The notes: generated by a model from the letters alone, not told the origin. A DNA stretch of 64,000 nucleotides from Qipengyuania gelatinilytica (GCF_019711315.1 NZ_CP081294.1:1736001-1800000), one strand, 5' to 3'; counted from the stretch's first letter, positions 8,709 through 17,633 are shown. Numbers and translations are program-made.

Positions 8709-9271
8709 ACACACGTCCCGGCGTCAACATTGTCCCGATCCACGGCAAGACCCCGCAGATCCACGAGAGCGCCTTCATCGCGCCCGGCTGCACGATCATC
8801 GGCGACGTCACCATCGGCGCCGAAAGCTCGATCTGGTACAATTGCGTGCTGCGCGCCGACGTCAGCCGCATCGTGATCGGCGAACGGACCAATGTTCAGG
8901 ACGGCAGTGTGCTGCATTGCGACCCGGAACGCCCGGGCGATCCCGATGGCAGCCCGCTGATCATCGGCAATGACGTCCTGATCGGCCATATGGCGATGGT
9001 CCACGGCTGCATCATCGAGGACCGCGGTTTCGTCGGCCTTGGCGCCATTGCCATGAACAAGGCGGTCATCGGCAGCGACGCCATGCTGGCCGCTGGCGCG
9101 ATGCTCACCGAAGGCAAGGTGATGGGGACGCGCGAGCTATGGGGTGGCCGCCCTGCGCGCAAGATGCGCGATCTCGACGACAGGGCCGTGGCCGGTATGC
9201 GCATCGGTACCGCGCATTACGCGGAGAACGCCAGGCATCATTCGGAAGCCGTCGCGGCGGCGCTTGGCTAG
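8705..9271 (+). CDS. Gamma-class carbonic anhydrase family protein
   Basis: A left-handed beta-helix hexapeptide-repeat protein of 188 residues, seen in repeats such as AFIAPGCTIIGDVTIGAESSIW. The three metal-binding histidines of the gamma class are in place: His71 (SVLHCD), His95 and His100 (GHMAMVHGC). Such proteins trimerise and may hydrate CO2, though many bacterial homologues (YrdA, PaaY) have other or unknown roles. The ATG overlaps the upstream GNAT stop (ATGA). A ten-residue loop (PERPGDPDGS) separates the first histidine from the next repeat. Confidence 0.88.
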   Translation: MNTRPGVNIVPIHGKTPQIHESAFIAPGCTIIGDVTIGAESSIWYNCVLRADVSRIVIGERTNVQDGSVLHCDPERPGDPDGSPLIIGNDVLIGHMAMVHGCIIEDRGFVGLGAIAMNKAVIGSDAMLAAGAMLTEGKVMGTRELWGGRPARKMRDLDDRAVAGMRIGTAHYAENARHHSEAVAAALG

Positions 9272-9274
9272 GCA

Positions 9275-9556
9275 GTGGCACGCAGGAAACAGGCCTTTCC
9301 GCCTGCGCACGATATCGAAACCCTGATCGACGAGCGCGGCCAGCTGAAGGTGCGCGTCACACCTGGTACGCGGATCGACGATATGAGCCTTCTCGAAGGC
9401 CAGCTCGCGGTAAAGACGCGGGCGAAACCGCAGGATGGTGCCGCCAATGATGCGGTGATGGCCGTGGTCGCCCAGGCGCTCGGCATCGCACCGAGCCGGG
9501 TCGAGCTGGTGCGCGGCCAGACCTCGCGCCAGAAAGTGCTCCGGATTACCCGCTAG
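9275..9556 (+). CDS. DUF167 (YggU-like) protein
   Basis: A 93-residue protein of the DUF167/YggU family, an alpha/beta fold with no proven function. The core LKVRVTPGTRIDD and the segment VKTRAKPQDGAANDAVMAVVAQALG match the family pattern (KVxPxA...; PxxGxAN). The start is GTG 9275, three bases after the upstream stop, so it closes the hemB operon. Its TAG stop and that of the convergent DUF1993 gene overlap as one CTAG. Confidence 0.85.
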   Translation: MARRKQAFPPAHDIETLIDERGQLKVRVTPGTRIDDMSLLEGQLAVKTRAKPQDGAANDAVMAVVAQALGIAPSRVELVRGQTSRQKVLRITR

Positions 9557-10065
9557 CCCGCGGGCTGGCGGAGGTATTTGAGCATGTAGCCGACGAAATC
9601 GGCCTTGCCGATTTCCAGTCCTTCGCTGCGCAAGATTGCGTAGGCGGTCGTCGCGTGAAAATAATACTGCGGCACGGCCCAGTCGCGTACATATTCGCCC
9701 GCGGTCAGGTCGAAAGTCATGCCGTTGGGAATGACGAGCTCGATCATCTCGTCTTCACCGAGGAAAGTGTGCTGCGACCACTTCTCCACCTCGGCCTTGC
9801 GTGTCTCGACCATGCTGCGTGCATCGGCAATCGTTTCGGGATCGTCTTCCGACGATTTGAAGTCGAGCCCGATCAGGCGCGCCATGGCTTCGCCCGGCAT
9901 GTTGCAGAGGAACCGCACCTGCGTCGAAAGCGGCAGCATGTCGTCGGCGAGCTTGGCGCCGAGCAGCGCATCGCCCTTTTCGTGCGAGGCCGCTTTTGCG
10001 AGCAATCCGTCGAGCGCCCCCAGCATGTTGAGGTGCGCGTTTACGATCAAATCCTTGTGGGTCAT
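9553..10065 (-). CDS. DUF1993 family protein
   Basis: A 170-residue, mostly helical protein of the DUF1993 family (DinB-like four-helix fold expected from the family). Segments such as LPLSTQVRFLCNMPGEAMARLIGL and the C-terminal YYFHATTAYAILRSEGLEIGKADFVGYML are typical. The ATG at 10065 is preceded by GGGAGAG; longer in-frame starts lack this and approach the ligase gene. No catalytic residue is established for the family. It lies 46 bases beyond the ligase stop and may be cotranscribed with it. Confidence 0.82.
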   Translation of the reverse strand: MTHKDLIVNAHLNMLGALDGLLAKAASHEKGDALLGAKLADDMLPLSTQVRFLCNMPGEAMARLIGLDFKSSEDDPETIADARSMVETRKAEVEKWSQHTFLGEDEMIELVIPNGMTFDLTAGEYVRDWAVPQYYFHATTAYAILRSEGLEIGKADFVGYMLKYLRQPAG

Positions 10066-10111
10066 TCGACTCTCCCGTGTGCACCAAGGGTTAGCGGCTG
10101 GGAGCATGCCG

Positions 10112-11704
10112 TCAATCGGCGATGAGGGCGCGCAGGGCCTCGATCCGGTCGGCCTCGTGCGGCGGCTTGTCCCAGCGGATGCGGTGGATGCGCGGGAAAC
10201 GCATGGCGAGGCCGGATTTGTGGCGCTTGCTCTCGTGCACGCTGTCGAAGGCGACTTCGAAGACGAGTGTCTTCTCGGTCTCGCGCACCGGACCGAAGCG
10301 GTTGATCGTGTTCTGGCGCACGTGCTTGTCGATCTTCTTCAATTCCTCGTCGGTGAAGCCGGAATAGGCCTTGCCGACGGGCAGCAGGTCCGCGCCCTTG
10401 TCGGGATCGCCGTCCCAGCAGCCAAAGGTGTAATCGGAAAAGAAGCTCGACCGCTTGCCGCTGCCGCGCTGCGCATACATCAGCACGCAGTCGACCAGCA
10501 GCGGGTCGCGCTTCCACTTGTACCAATATCCCACGCGCCGCCCGGCGATATAGGGGCTGTCCTTGCGCTTGAGCATCAGCCCTTCGATCGCATCCTCGCG
10601 GCTGCCTTCGCGAATTTGCGATAAATGTTCGAAATCAGACGCTTCGACGATGGAGCTGATGTCGAAGTGAGATTCCGGCAAGCGTGACGCCAATGCTTCG
10701 AGCTGCCCGCGTCGCTTTTCCCAGGGGAGGGGGCGCAGGTCCTCGCCTTCGAGTAGCAGGACGTCGTACAAACGCACGAAAGCGGGATATTCGGCCAGCA
10801 TCTTCTTGGAGACGGTCTTGCGCCCGAGACGCTGCTGCAGCGCGTTGAAACTCGCCGCTCCGCCTGCCTCGCCGCCTTGTGTGGAGCCGCGCACAAGCAA
10901 TTCCCCGTCGAGCACGGCGTTCATCGGCAAAACATCGAGCAATTCGGGGAAAGTGGCCGAAATATCGTCGCCCGAGCGCGAATAGAGCCGCGTTTCGCCG
11001 CCGGCACGTACCAGTTGCACGCGAATGCCGTCCCATTTCCACTCGGCGACATAGTCCTTCAAATCGACCACCGTCTCTTCAAGCGGGTGCGCGAGCATAA
11101 AGGGACGGAAAGTCGGCAGGTTTTCGATATCGGGCGGTTCGGCACCATCTGCGGCCCAGGCGAAGAACTCTGCATAGGGCGGCGTCAGGCCGTGCCAATA
11201 TTCCTCGACCTCGTCGACATCGACGTCGAAACCTTGCGCAAATGCCGTCTTGGCGAGCCGCGAGGAGACGCCGATGCGCATCCCGCCGGTGGCGAGTTTC
11301 AACAAAGCATAGCGACCCGAAGAATCCAGCCTGTCCAAGAGTTTGGGTAGCTCTGTTGTCACGCTCTTGCGGCTCATCGCGGACAGGAGCTCCACCGTCT
11401 CGCTGACCGAAGGAGGGGACGGCGGCTCGTCGGGCGCGGGCCACAGCAGGCTTGCCGTCTCGGCGGTATCGCCCACGAAGTCACGGCTGAGCGTCCACAG
11501 GACAGGATCGATCCGGTCCTTGAGCAGATTGCGGATGGTCGAGCTCTTCACTGCGGGAAAATCGAGCCCGTCCGAAAGCGCAGCGAGTGCCCAACCCCGG
11601 TCGGGATCAGGTGTCGCCTGCAAATATTCCGCGATCAGGCGCAATTTCTCGTTGCGGCTGCGCGTGTAGACCAGCGCGTCGATCAGGGCGGCGAATTCTT
11701 CCAC
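10112..11704 (-). CDS. ATP-dependent DNA ligase (cisplatin damage response type)
   Basis: A 530-residue ATP-dependent ligase with an N-terminal helical DNA-binding domain (1-200), a nucleotidyltransferase core with the adenylation lysine Lys223 in EWKWDGIRVQ, and a C-terminal OB domain. GRRVGYWYKWKRDP carries the motif V lysines. It is the bacterial stand-alone class that normally sits with an MBL exonuclease, an Lhr-type helicase and the phosphoesterase PdeM as a DNA-damage response cluster. The exonuclease gene is directly upstream (3 bases between them). The helicase and PdeM genes are not adjacent here. Confidence 0.92.
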   Translation of the reverse strand: MEEFAALIDALVYTRSRNEKLRLIAEYLQATPDPDRGWALAALSDGLDFPAVKSSTIRNLLKDRIDPVLWTLSRDFVGDTAETASLLWPAPDEPPSPPSVSETVELLSAMSRKSVTTELPKLLDRLDSSGRYALLKLATGGMRIGVSSRLAKTAFAQGFDVDVDEVEEYWHGLTPPYAEFFAWAADGAEPPDIENLPTFRPFMLAHPLEETVVDLKDYVAEWKWDGIRVQLVRAGGETRLYSRSGDDISATFPELLDVLPMNAVLDGELLVRGSTQGGEAGGAASFNALQQRLGRKTVSKKMLAEYPAFVRLYDVLLLEGEDLRPLPWEKRRGQLEALASRLPESHFDISSIVEASDFEHLSQIREGSREDAIEGLMLKRKDSPYIAGRRVGYWYKWKRDPLLVDCVLMYAQRGSGKRSSFFSDYTFGCWDGDPDKGADLLPVGKAYSGFTDEELKKIDKHVRQNTINRFGPVRETEKTLVFEVAFDSVHESKRHKSGLAMRFPRIHRIRWDKPPHEADRIEALRALIAD

Positions 11705-11707
11705 GCC

Positions 11708-12739
11708 TCAATCGTCCTCGTCGTCATAGCCGACCAGCGCGAGTGCGCGGGCGCGGCGCTGGTGGAGCTGGCACCACCGCAGCAGGGCATCCTCGCGCCC
11801 GTGGGTGATCCAGTTCTCCTGCGCGTCAACTTCGCGGATCGTGCGCGTCAGTTCGCCCCAGTCGGCATGGTCGGAGATAACCAGCGGCAGCTCGACATTG
11901 CGCTGGCGGGCGCGCTGGCGAACGCGCATCCATCCGCTCGCCATGGCGGTGATCGGGTCGGGCAGGCGGCGGCTCCAGCGATCGTTGAGCGCACTTGGCG
12001 GGCAAACCACGATCGCGCCGCGCATGTCGTCTTTCGAATAGTCGGCCACCAGCCGCAATTCGCCAAGATCGACGCCGTGTTCTTCATAGAGGCGGCACAT
12101 CTTCTCCATCGCGCCGTGGAGGTAGATCGGGTCCTTGTGCCCGGCCGCGCGCAGCTCCGCGATCACGCGCTGCGCCTTTCCCAGCGCATAGGCGCCAACG
12201 AGGACGCAGCGGTCGGGATGGGCGCGCAACCGGTCGAGGAGCTTGGCCATCTCTTCCTCGATCGGCGGATGGCAGAAGACCGGCAGGCCGAAGGTGGCCT
12301 CGGTGATGAAGATGTCGCAGGGGACGACTTCGAAAGGCGGGCAGGTCGGATCGGCGCGGCGCTTGTAGTCGCCGGTGATGACCACGCGCTCGCCCGCATG
12401 TTCAAGCAGGATCTGCGCGCTGCCCAGAACATGGCCCGCAGGCACATAGGTCGCATCGACGCCGCCCTTCAGGCGGATCGTCTCGCCATATTCGACCGGC
12501 ACAGCCTTGTGCGGAATCTGGCCGGCACCGTCTTCGGCGCCTGTGCGATAGCGCAATTCCATGATCGCGAGCGTTTCGGGCGTCGCCACCGTGCGGCCAT
12601 GCCCGCCGCGTGCATGGTCTGCATGACCGTGCGTCACCAGCGCATGATCGACGGCACGCGAGGGATCGACCCAGCAATCGGCCGGCTCGATATAGATCCC
12701 GTGCGGTTCGGGTTTGATCCAGGAAAATGGTGCGCCCAT
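11708..12739 (-). CDS. Ligase-associated DNA exonuclease (metallo-beta-lactamase fold)
   Basis: A 343-residue nuclease related to SNM1/Artemis and CPSF-type enzymes. The metal site is visible as HGHADH (His37, His39, Asp41, His42), followed by PAGHVLGSAQI and GDYKRR, the expected later ligands. It is the partner of the adjacent DNA ligase and probably prepares ends for it (family knowledge). Transcription likely begins in the 34-bp gap after the S9 peptidase gene or further upstream. Confidence 0.92.
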   Translation of the reverse strand: MGAPFSWIKPEPHGIYIEPADCWVDPSRAVDHALVTHGHADHARGGHGRTVATPETLAIMELRYRTGAEDGAGQIPHKAVPVEYGETIRLKGGVDATYVPAGHVLGSAQILLEHAGERVVITGDYKRRADPTCPPFEVVPCDIFITEATFGLPVFCHPPIEEEMAKLLDRLRAHPDRCVLVGAYALGKAQRVIAELRAAGHKDPIYLHGAMEKMCRLYEEHGVDLGELRLVADYSKDDMRGAIVVCPPSALNDRWSRRLPDPITAMASGWMRVRQRARQRNVELPLVISDHADWGELTRTIREVDAQENWITHGREDALLRWCQLHQRRARALALVGYDDEDD

Positions 12740-12773
12740 CGCCGGTTCAACGACGAGCGCGCCGCAAATATCC

Positions 12774-14813
12774 CTATTCGGTGTCTTCGCCCTTACGGTA
12801 CTTGTCGAACCAGTCGATCACGGCGGTAGTCCGGGCGGCCTGCTGGCTCGGGCTCTGGCTGAGATTGTTGTGGCTCGATCCCGGGGTGATCACCAGCGCG
12901 GTGTCGACGCCGGCAAGCTTGAGTGCCCCATAATACTGTTCCGCTTCGCTGCGCGGGGTGCGATAGTCTTCTGAACCGACCAGCACGAGCGTGGGGGTCT
13001 TCACATTGCCGACGAGGCTGAGGGGCGAGCGCTCCCAGTACTGCGCCTGGTCTTCCCACGGCAGGGCGCCGAGCCAGTAGCGACCGAAGAAGGGCGTACC
13101 GTCGGCCATCAGCGCCTGGCTGGTCCAGTTGATCACGGGCTTGTGCGTCGCCGCCGCCTTGAAGCGATCGGTCTTGCCGACAAGCCATGCCGTCAGCACG
13201 CCGCCGCCCGATCCGCCGGTCACGTAGAGATCGTCGGGATCGACATAACCCTCGGCAATGGCGGCATCGACGACCGCCATCAGCTCGTCGAAATTGCTGA
13301 TCGGGTAATTGTCCTCGATCCGGTCGGCGAATGCTTCGCCATAGCCGGTCGAACCGCCGGGATTGGAGAAGACCACCGCATATCCGGCAGCACCATAGAG
13401 CTGGTAGTCGACCGAGAATTCGGGGCCATAGGCGGCATAGGGCCCGCCATGCATTTCCAGCACCATCGGGACGCGGGTGCCCTCGACATAGCCCGGGGGC
13501 AGCATGATCCATGCCGGGATGGTCGTCCCGTCTGGCGCAGTCACCGAAAGCTCGCGCGTTTCGCCCAGCGCCTTGCCAGAAAACTTCAGTTCGTTGAGCT
13601 GCGTCAGCTGGCGCGTGCCGCGCGAGGTCGTGACGCCGATATCGGTCGGGCGCGTGGCGCTGGCAGTGGTGAAGGCGACCGTTCCGTGATCGCTCACCGA
13701 CCATTCGCCGCCGGTATAGGGCAGGGCATAATAGGTGCTGCCGATGCGCGCGGGCAGCCGGTCGACATTGCCGTTGAGGCCGATCCTGGCGACGCGGTGC
13801 TCGCCGTCTTCCTCGAAGCTGGCGAACAGGCCTGCATCGGTCCATTCGATGCCGTCGATACCGCGATCGAGCGACGCGGCGACCCGCCGCGAATTCGAAC
13901 CGTCCGCATCCATCACGTAGAGATTGGTCTGGTCGAAGGCATTCCTCAGGTCGTCGAAGCCGAGATATGCGATCCGGCGACCGTCGGGCGAGTATTGCGC
14001 ACCGAAGTCGGGACCAGTGCGGCTGGTCAGCGCGCGAATGCCGCCGCTCGCGACGTCGAGCGCGTAAATCTCGACGCCATAGGGTTCCAGCTCCCAGTCC
14101 TCGCGGCGATTGGCCGAGAACAGCAGCGTGCGGCCGTCGGGGCTCCACTCGACGCTGCCGCCATTGTCGTATTCTCCGAAAGTCAGCTGGCGCGGCGCGC
14201 CGCCCGTCGCATCGACGACGAAGAGCTGCGACGTGCCGGGGCGGGCATAGCCGCCGCCATCGAAGCGATAGGTCACCTTGTCGATGATCTGCAGAGGTGC
14301 TTTCCACTCGGCACCTTCGGGCTTCGTGGGCGTCTTGCCCAGTTTGAGCCCTTCACCCGGGACGCGAGCGGAATAGGCGATGCGCGTGCCGTCGGGCGAC
14401 CAGCTGATCGCGCCGGGCGCTTCGGGCAGGGCAGTGATATTGGCGCTTTCGCCGCTCGCCATCCAGCGAACGTGCAATTCCGGGCCGCCGCCGCTCTCGG
14501 TCGAGACATAGGCGAGCCGCGTTCCGTCGGGCGACCAGCGCGGGCTGGTGTGCGATCCTTCGCCGGTGACCAGAGGCGTCTGGGCCCCGCTCGATGCGTC
14601 GACCAGCCAGATCGAGCTGACCGCGGCATCGGTCATGATATCATTGGTCCGCCTCACATAGGCGATCTGCCGTCCGTCGGGGCTGATCTGCGGATCGGCG
14701 GCAACGGTCAGGCCGAACAGGTCGTCGACGGTGAAATTACGCTCGGGCGCGTCCTGCGCGGCGGCCGGTGCCGCAATTCCCAGTGACAGCGCGAAAACCA
14801 AGGCAATACGCAT
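12774..14813 (-). CDS. S9 family (prolyl oligopeptidase-like) peptidase, exported
   Basis: A 679-residue serine peptidase of the acylaminoacyl-peptidase/dipeptidyl-peptidase type. A Sec signal peptide (MRIALVFALSLGIAAPAAAQ) is followed by WD40-like/TolB-like propeller repeats (PQISPDGRQIAYVRR, HTSPRWSPDGTRLAY and others) and a C-terminal alpha/beta hydrolase domain. The triad is readable: Ser535 in GGSGGG, Asp616 in GSEDYRTP, His648 in GSSHNN. It probably degrades oligopeptides in the periplasm. The Shine-Dalgarno GGGGAGG lies in the 3' arm of the clpA terminator, 7 bases before the ATG, so hairpin formation in a readthrough transcript should hide it. Confidence 0.92.
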   Translation of the reverse strand: MRIALVFALSLGIAAPAAAQDAPERNFTVDDLFGLTVAADPQISPDGRQIAYVRRTNDIMTDAAVSSIWLVDASSGAQTPLVTGEGSHTSPRWSPDGTRLAYVSTESGGGPELHVRWMASGESANITALPEAPGAISWSPDGTRIAYSARVPGEGLKLGKTPTKPEGAEWKAPLQIIDKVTYRFDGGGYARPGTSQLFVVDATGGAPRQLTFGEYDNGGSVEWSPDGRTLLFSANRREDWELEPYGVEIYALDVASGGIRALTSRTGPDFGAQYSPDGRRIAYLGFDDLRNAFDQTNLYVMDADGSNSRRVAASLDRGIDGIEWTDAGLFASFEEDGEHRVARIGLNGNVDRLPARIGSTYYALPYTGGEWSVSDHGTVAFTTASATRPTDIGVTTSRGTRQLTQLNELKFSGKALGETRELSVTAPDGTTIPAWIMLPPGYVEGTRVPMVLEMHGGPYAAYGPEFSVDYQLYGAAGYAVVFSNPGGSTGYGEAFADRIEDNYPISNFDELMAVVDAAIAEGYVDPDDLYVTGGSGGGVLTAWLVGKTDRFKAAATHKPVINWTSQALMADGTPFFGRYWLGALPWEDQAQYWERSPLSLVGNVKTPTLVLVGSEDYRTPRSEAEQYYGALKLAGVDTALVITPGSSHNNLSQSPSQQAARTTAVIDWFDKYRKGEDTE

Positions 14814-14847
14814 GAAAAAACCTCCCCTGCAGTGAGCGGGGGAGGTT
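14814..14847 (-). terminator. clpA terminator that also carries the S9 peptidase SD
   Basis: Minus strand: AACCTCCCC, 11-nt loop, GGGGAGGTT, TTTT, then C and the S9 peptidase ATG at 14813. It has a 9-bp perfect stem and a six-T run, 41 bases past the clpA stop. The 3' arm GGGGAGG is at the same time an ideal Shine-Dalgarno for the peptidase. Confidence 0.85.
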
Positions 14848-14887
14848 CAATCACATTTCGCCGCGCTTGGCGAATCAGCCGAAGGGG

Positions 14888-17290
14888 TTAGCCTTCGTCC
14901 TTGTCGCCGCCCTTGCCATCCGGGCTCTCGCTTGCGCCGGCATCGGGCTTCTTTTTGGGCGCAGCCTTCTTCGCTGCAGCCTTTTTCTTCGGCGCAGCCT
15001 TGGCCTTGGGCGGGGCGGGGGTGAGTTCGAAGGAGGGCTTGCCGTCCTTCATCGTCACCGAGACCTCGCCGCCATCGGCCAGCTTGCCGAACAACAGCTC
15101 TTCGGCGAGCGGCTGCTTGATCTTCTCCTGGATCAGGCGGCCCATCGGACGCGCGCCGTAGAGCTTGTCATAGCCCTTGTCGGCCAGCCATGCGCGGCTG
15201 TCCTTGTCGAACTGGATATCGACGTTCTGTTCGGCCAGCTGCAGTTCCAGCTGCAGGATGAACTTGTCGACCACGCGGGCAACGGTGCTCTTGCCGAGGT
15301 AACCGAAGGGCACGATCGCATCGAGGCGGTTGCGGAATTCCGGCGTGAACATGCGCTTCACCGCTTCTTCGCTGGCATCTTCCTTCGACACGTCGCCGAA
15401 GCCGATGCCCTGCTTGGCCATGTCGGACGCGCCCGCATTGGTGGTCATGATGAGCACCACGTTGCGGAAATCGACCGTCTTGCCGTGATGGTCGGTCAGG
15501 CGGCCGTTATCCATCACCTGCAGCAGGATGTTGAAGAGGTCGGGATGCGCCTTCTCGATTTCGTCGAGCAGCAGCACGCAGTGCGGGTTCTGGTCGATGG
15601 CATCGGTGAGGAGGCCACCCTGGTCGTATCCGACATAGCCCGGAGGCGCACCGATCAGGCGCGACACACTGTGACGCTCCATGTATTCGGACATGTCGAA
15701 GCGCTTGAGCTCGATACCCATTATCGAGGCGAGCTGGCGCGCGACCTCGGTCTTGCCGACGCCGGTCGGGCCGGAGAACAGGAACGAGCCGATGGGCTTG
15801 TCCGGATCGCGCAGGCCTGCACGGGACAGCTTCATCGCGGTCGCAAGCTTGTCGACAGCGGCGTCCTGCCCGAACACGACATGCTTGAGGTCGCGGTCGA
15901 GGTTCTGGAGCGCCTTCTTGTCGTCGCTCGACACCGACTTGGGCGGGATGCGCGCCATGGTCGCGATCACGGCCTCGATTTCCTTGGCGGTGATCTTCTT
16001 CTTGCGGCGGCTGGGCGGCACCAGCATCTGCATCGCGCCGACTTCGTCGATCACGTCGATCGCCTTGTCGGGCAATTTGCGGTCGTTGATGTAGCGCGCC
16101 GACAGCTCGACGGCAGTCTTGAGCGCATCGGGCGTGTACTTGACCTTGTGGTGGTCCTCGAAGGCGCTGCGCAGGCCCTTGAGGATCGCAATCGTATCTT
16201 CGACCGTCGGCTCGTTGACGTCGATCTTCTGGAAGCGCCGCAGCAATGCGCGGTCCTTCTCGAAGTGGTTGCGGAATTCCTTGTAAGTCGTTGATCCGAT
16301 GCAACGAATGGCACCGCTCGAGAGCGCGGGCTTGAGGAGGTTCGAGGCATCCATCGCCCCGCCGCTGGTCGCGCCGGCACCGATCACGGTGTGGATTTCG
16401 TCGATGAAGAGGATCGCCTCGGGCATGTCCTCGAGCTCGTTGACGACCTGCTTCAGCCGCTCTTCGAAATCGCCGCGGTAACGCGTGCCGGCCAGCAGCG
16501 CGCCCATGTCGAGCGAGTAGATTACCGCGTCTTCCAATACCTCGGGCACGTCGCCTTCGACGATCTTGCGCGCAAGACCTTCGGCAATCGCGGTCTTACC
16601 CACGCCCGGATCGCCCACATAGAGGGGGTTGTTCTTCGACCGGCGGCAAAGGATCTGGACCGTGCGGTCGACTTCGGGACCGCGCCCGATCAGCGGATCG
16701 ATGCGGCCGTCCTCGGCCTTCTGGTTCAGATTGACGGTGAACTGGTCGAGGGCGGTTTCCTTCTTCTCGCCCGGCTTGCCGTTTTCTGCGCCCGGTTCGG
16801 CAGCTGCGCCTTCTTCGGCGCCCTGCGGGCTCTTGTTCTCGACCTGCTTGCCGCCCTTGCCGATGCCGTGGCTGATATAGCTCACCGCATCGAGACGGCT
16901 CATGTCCTGCTGCTGCAGGAAATAGACCGCATAGCTGTCACGCTCGGAGAAGAGGGCGACCAGCACGTTGGCGCCGGTGACCGTGTCCTTGCCCGAAGAC
17001 TGGACATGCAGGATGGCGCGCTGGATCACGCGCTGGAAACCGGCCGTCGGCTGCGGATCGGCACCGTCCTCGCTTTTCAGCGACTGGTATTCCTGTTCGA
17101 GATACTGCTTCACCACAGCGGCCAATTCGCCCGTGTCGACCCCGCAGGCAGCCATGACTGCCGCGGCATCCTCGTCGCCGATCAGCGCGAGCAGCAGGTG
17201 CTCGAGCGTGGCGTATTCGTGACGCCGCTCGCCCGCGTCGGTCAGGGCGGCGTGGAGTGTCTTTTCGAGATTCGCGGCAAAACTGGGCAT
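14888..17290 (-). CDS. clpA: ATP-dependent Clp protease ATP-binding subunit ClpA
   Basis: An 800-residue double-AAA+ unfoldase that feeds substrates to ClpP. It has an N-terminal Clp_N repeat domain (1-145), an acidic linker (150-180), D1 with Walker A GDPGVGKT (226-233) and Walker B ILFIDEIH, and D2 with GPTGVGKT (507-514) and LLLDEIEKAH. The ClpP-docking loop is IGFG in KQGIGFGDVSKED. The last 45 residues are a Lys/Ala/Pro-rich tail ending in an acidic stretch, longer than in E. coli ClpA. No clpS gene lies upstream within the window. The leader holds a small hairpin and a partial EcfG-type promoter. Confidence 0.95.
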   Translation of the reverse strand: MPSFAANLEKTLHAALTDAGERRHEYATLEHLLLALIGDEDAAAVMAACGVDTGELAAVVKQYLEQEYQSLKSEDGADPQPTAGFQRVIQRAILHVQSSGKDTVTGANVLVALFSERDSYAVYFLQQQDMSRLDAVSYISHGIGKGGKQVENKSPQGAEEGAAAEPGAENGKPGEKKETALDQFTVNLNQKAEDGRIDPLIGRGPEVDRTVQILCRRSKNNPLYVGDPGVGKTAIAEGLARKIVEGDVPEVLEDAVIYSLDMGALLAGTRYRGDFEERLKQVVNELEDMPEAILFIDEIHTVIGAGATSGGAMDASNLLKPALSSGAIRCIGSTTYKEFRNHFEKDRALLRRFQKIDVNEPTVEDTIAILKGLRSAFEDHHKVKYTPDALKTAVELSARYINDRKLPDKAIDVIDEVGAMQMLVPPSRRKKKITAKEIEAVIATMARIPPKSVSSDDKKALQNLDRDLKHVVFGQDAAVDKLATAMKLSRAGLRDPDKPIGSFLFSGPTGVGKTEVARQLASIMGIELKRFDMSEYMERHSVSRLIGAPPGYVGYDQGGLLTDAIDQNPHCVLLLDEIEKAHPDLFNILLQVMDNGRLTDHHGKTVDFRNVVLIMTTNAGASDMAKQGIGFGDVSKEDASEEAVKRMFTPEFRNRLDAIVPFGYLGKSTVARVVDKFILQLELQLAEQNVDIQFDKDSRAWLADKGYDKLYGARPMGRLIQEKIKQPLAEELLFGKLADGGEVSVTMKDGKPSFELTPAPPKAKAAPKKKAAAKKAAPKKKPDAGASESPDGKGGDKDEG

Positions 17291-17312
17291 CTGGTCTCTG
17301 CTTTTCAGGGGA

Positions 17313-17328
17313 CTCGCAGCAGTGCGAG
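17313..17328 (-). other. Small hairpin in the clpA leader
   Basis: CTCGCA, 4-nt loop, TGCGAG: a perfect 6-bp stem 22 bases upstream of the clpA ATG on the minus strand. There is no T run, so it is not a terminator; it could affect mRNA stability. Confidence 0.35.
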
Positions 17329-17349
17329 CAAGGGAAAGGCTACTCTATG

Positions 17350-17374
17350 AAGGTTAGCCAAAGCTGTATGTTCC
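17350..17374 (-). promoter_or_regulatory. Partial EcfG (general stress) promoter for clpA
   Basis: Minus strand GGAAC-N16-CCTT. The -35 is exact and the spacer correct for the alphaproteobacterial EcfG consensus GGAAC-N16/17-CGTT, with one mismatch in the -10. It lies 60-84 bases upstream of the clpA start. Confidence 0.3.
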
Positions 17375-17432
17375 GAGGATATGGCCAATGATATGGGAAG
17401 CGGGCGGCAGGATGGAAGGCCCCGCACCGACC

Positions 17433-17633
17433 CTAGTCCTTTCGCCCGAACAGCGCATCGGCTGCATCGCGGTGGGCGGCGGCCTTGAGGCGGTGCGATT
17501 CAACGCGGGCGATCTCGCGCTCGAGCAGGACTATGCGTTCCTGCAATTCATCCTGCGAGTAAGGGCCGAGATCCTCGGCGGCGAGCTTGCTCGCGGCGTC
17601 GCCTTTGGGGCGTGGACGATCGTCGTCTTCCAT
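17433..17633 (-). CDS. DUF1192 small coiled-coil protein
   Basis: A 66-residue acidic protein of the DUF1192 family, common in alphaproteobacteria and without known function. MEDDDRPRPKGDAASKLAAEDLGPYS is the typical N terminus, followed by a short coiled coil (QDELQERIVLLEREIARVESHRL) and a C-terminal ADALFGRK. The ATG at 17633 starts this conserved block; the 27 residues of in-frame sequence upstream look random. It is divergent from the quinone oxidoreductase gene, a neighbour arrangement often seen for this family. Confidence 0.75.
   Translation of the reverse strand: MEDDDRPRPKGDAASKLAAEDLGPYSQDELQERIVLLEREIARVESHRLKAAAHRDAADALFGRKD

Noticed and set aside
13143..14786. 547-codon plus-strand open frame
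   Set aside because: Antisense to the S9 peptidase; no family resemblance.
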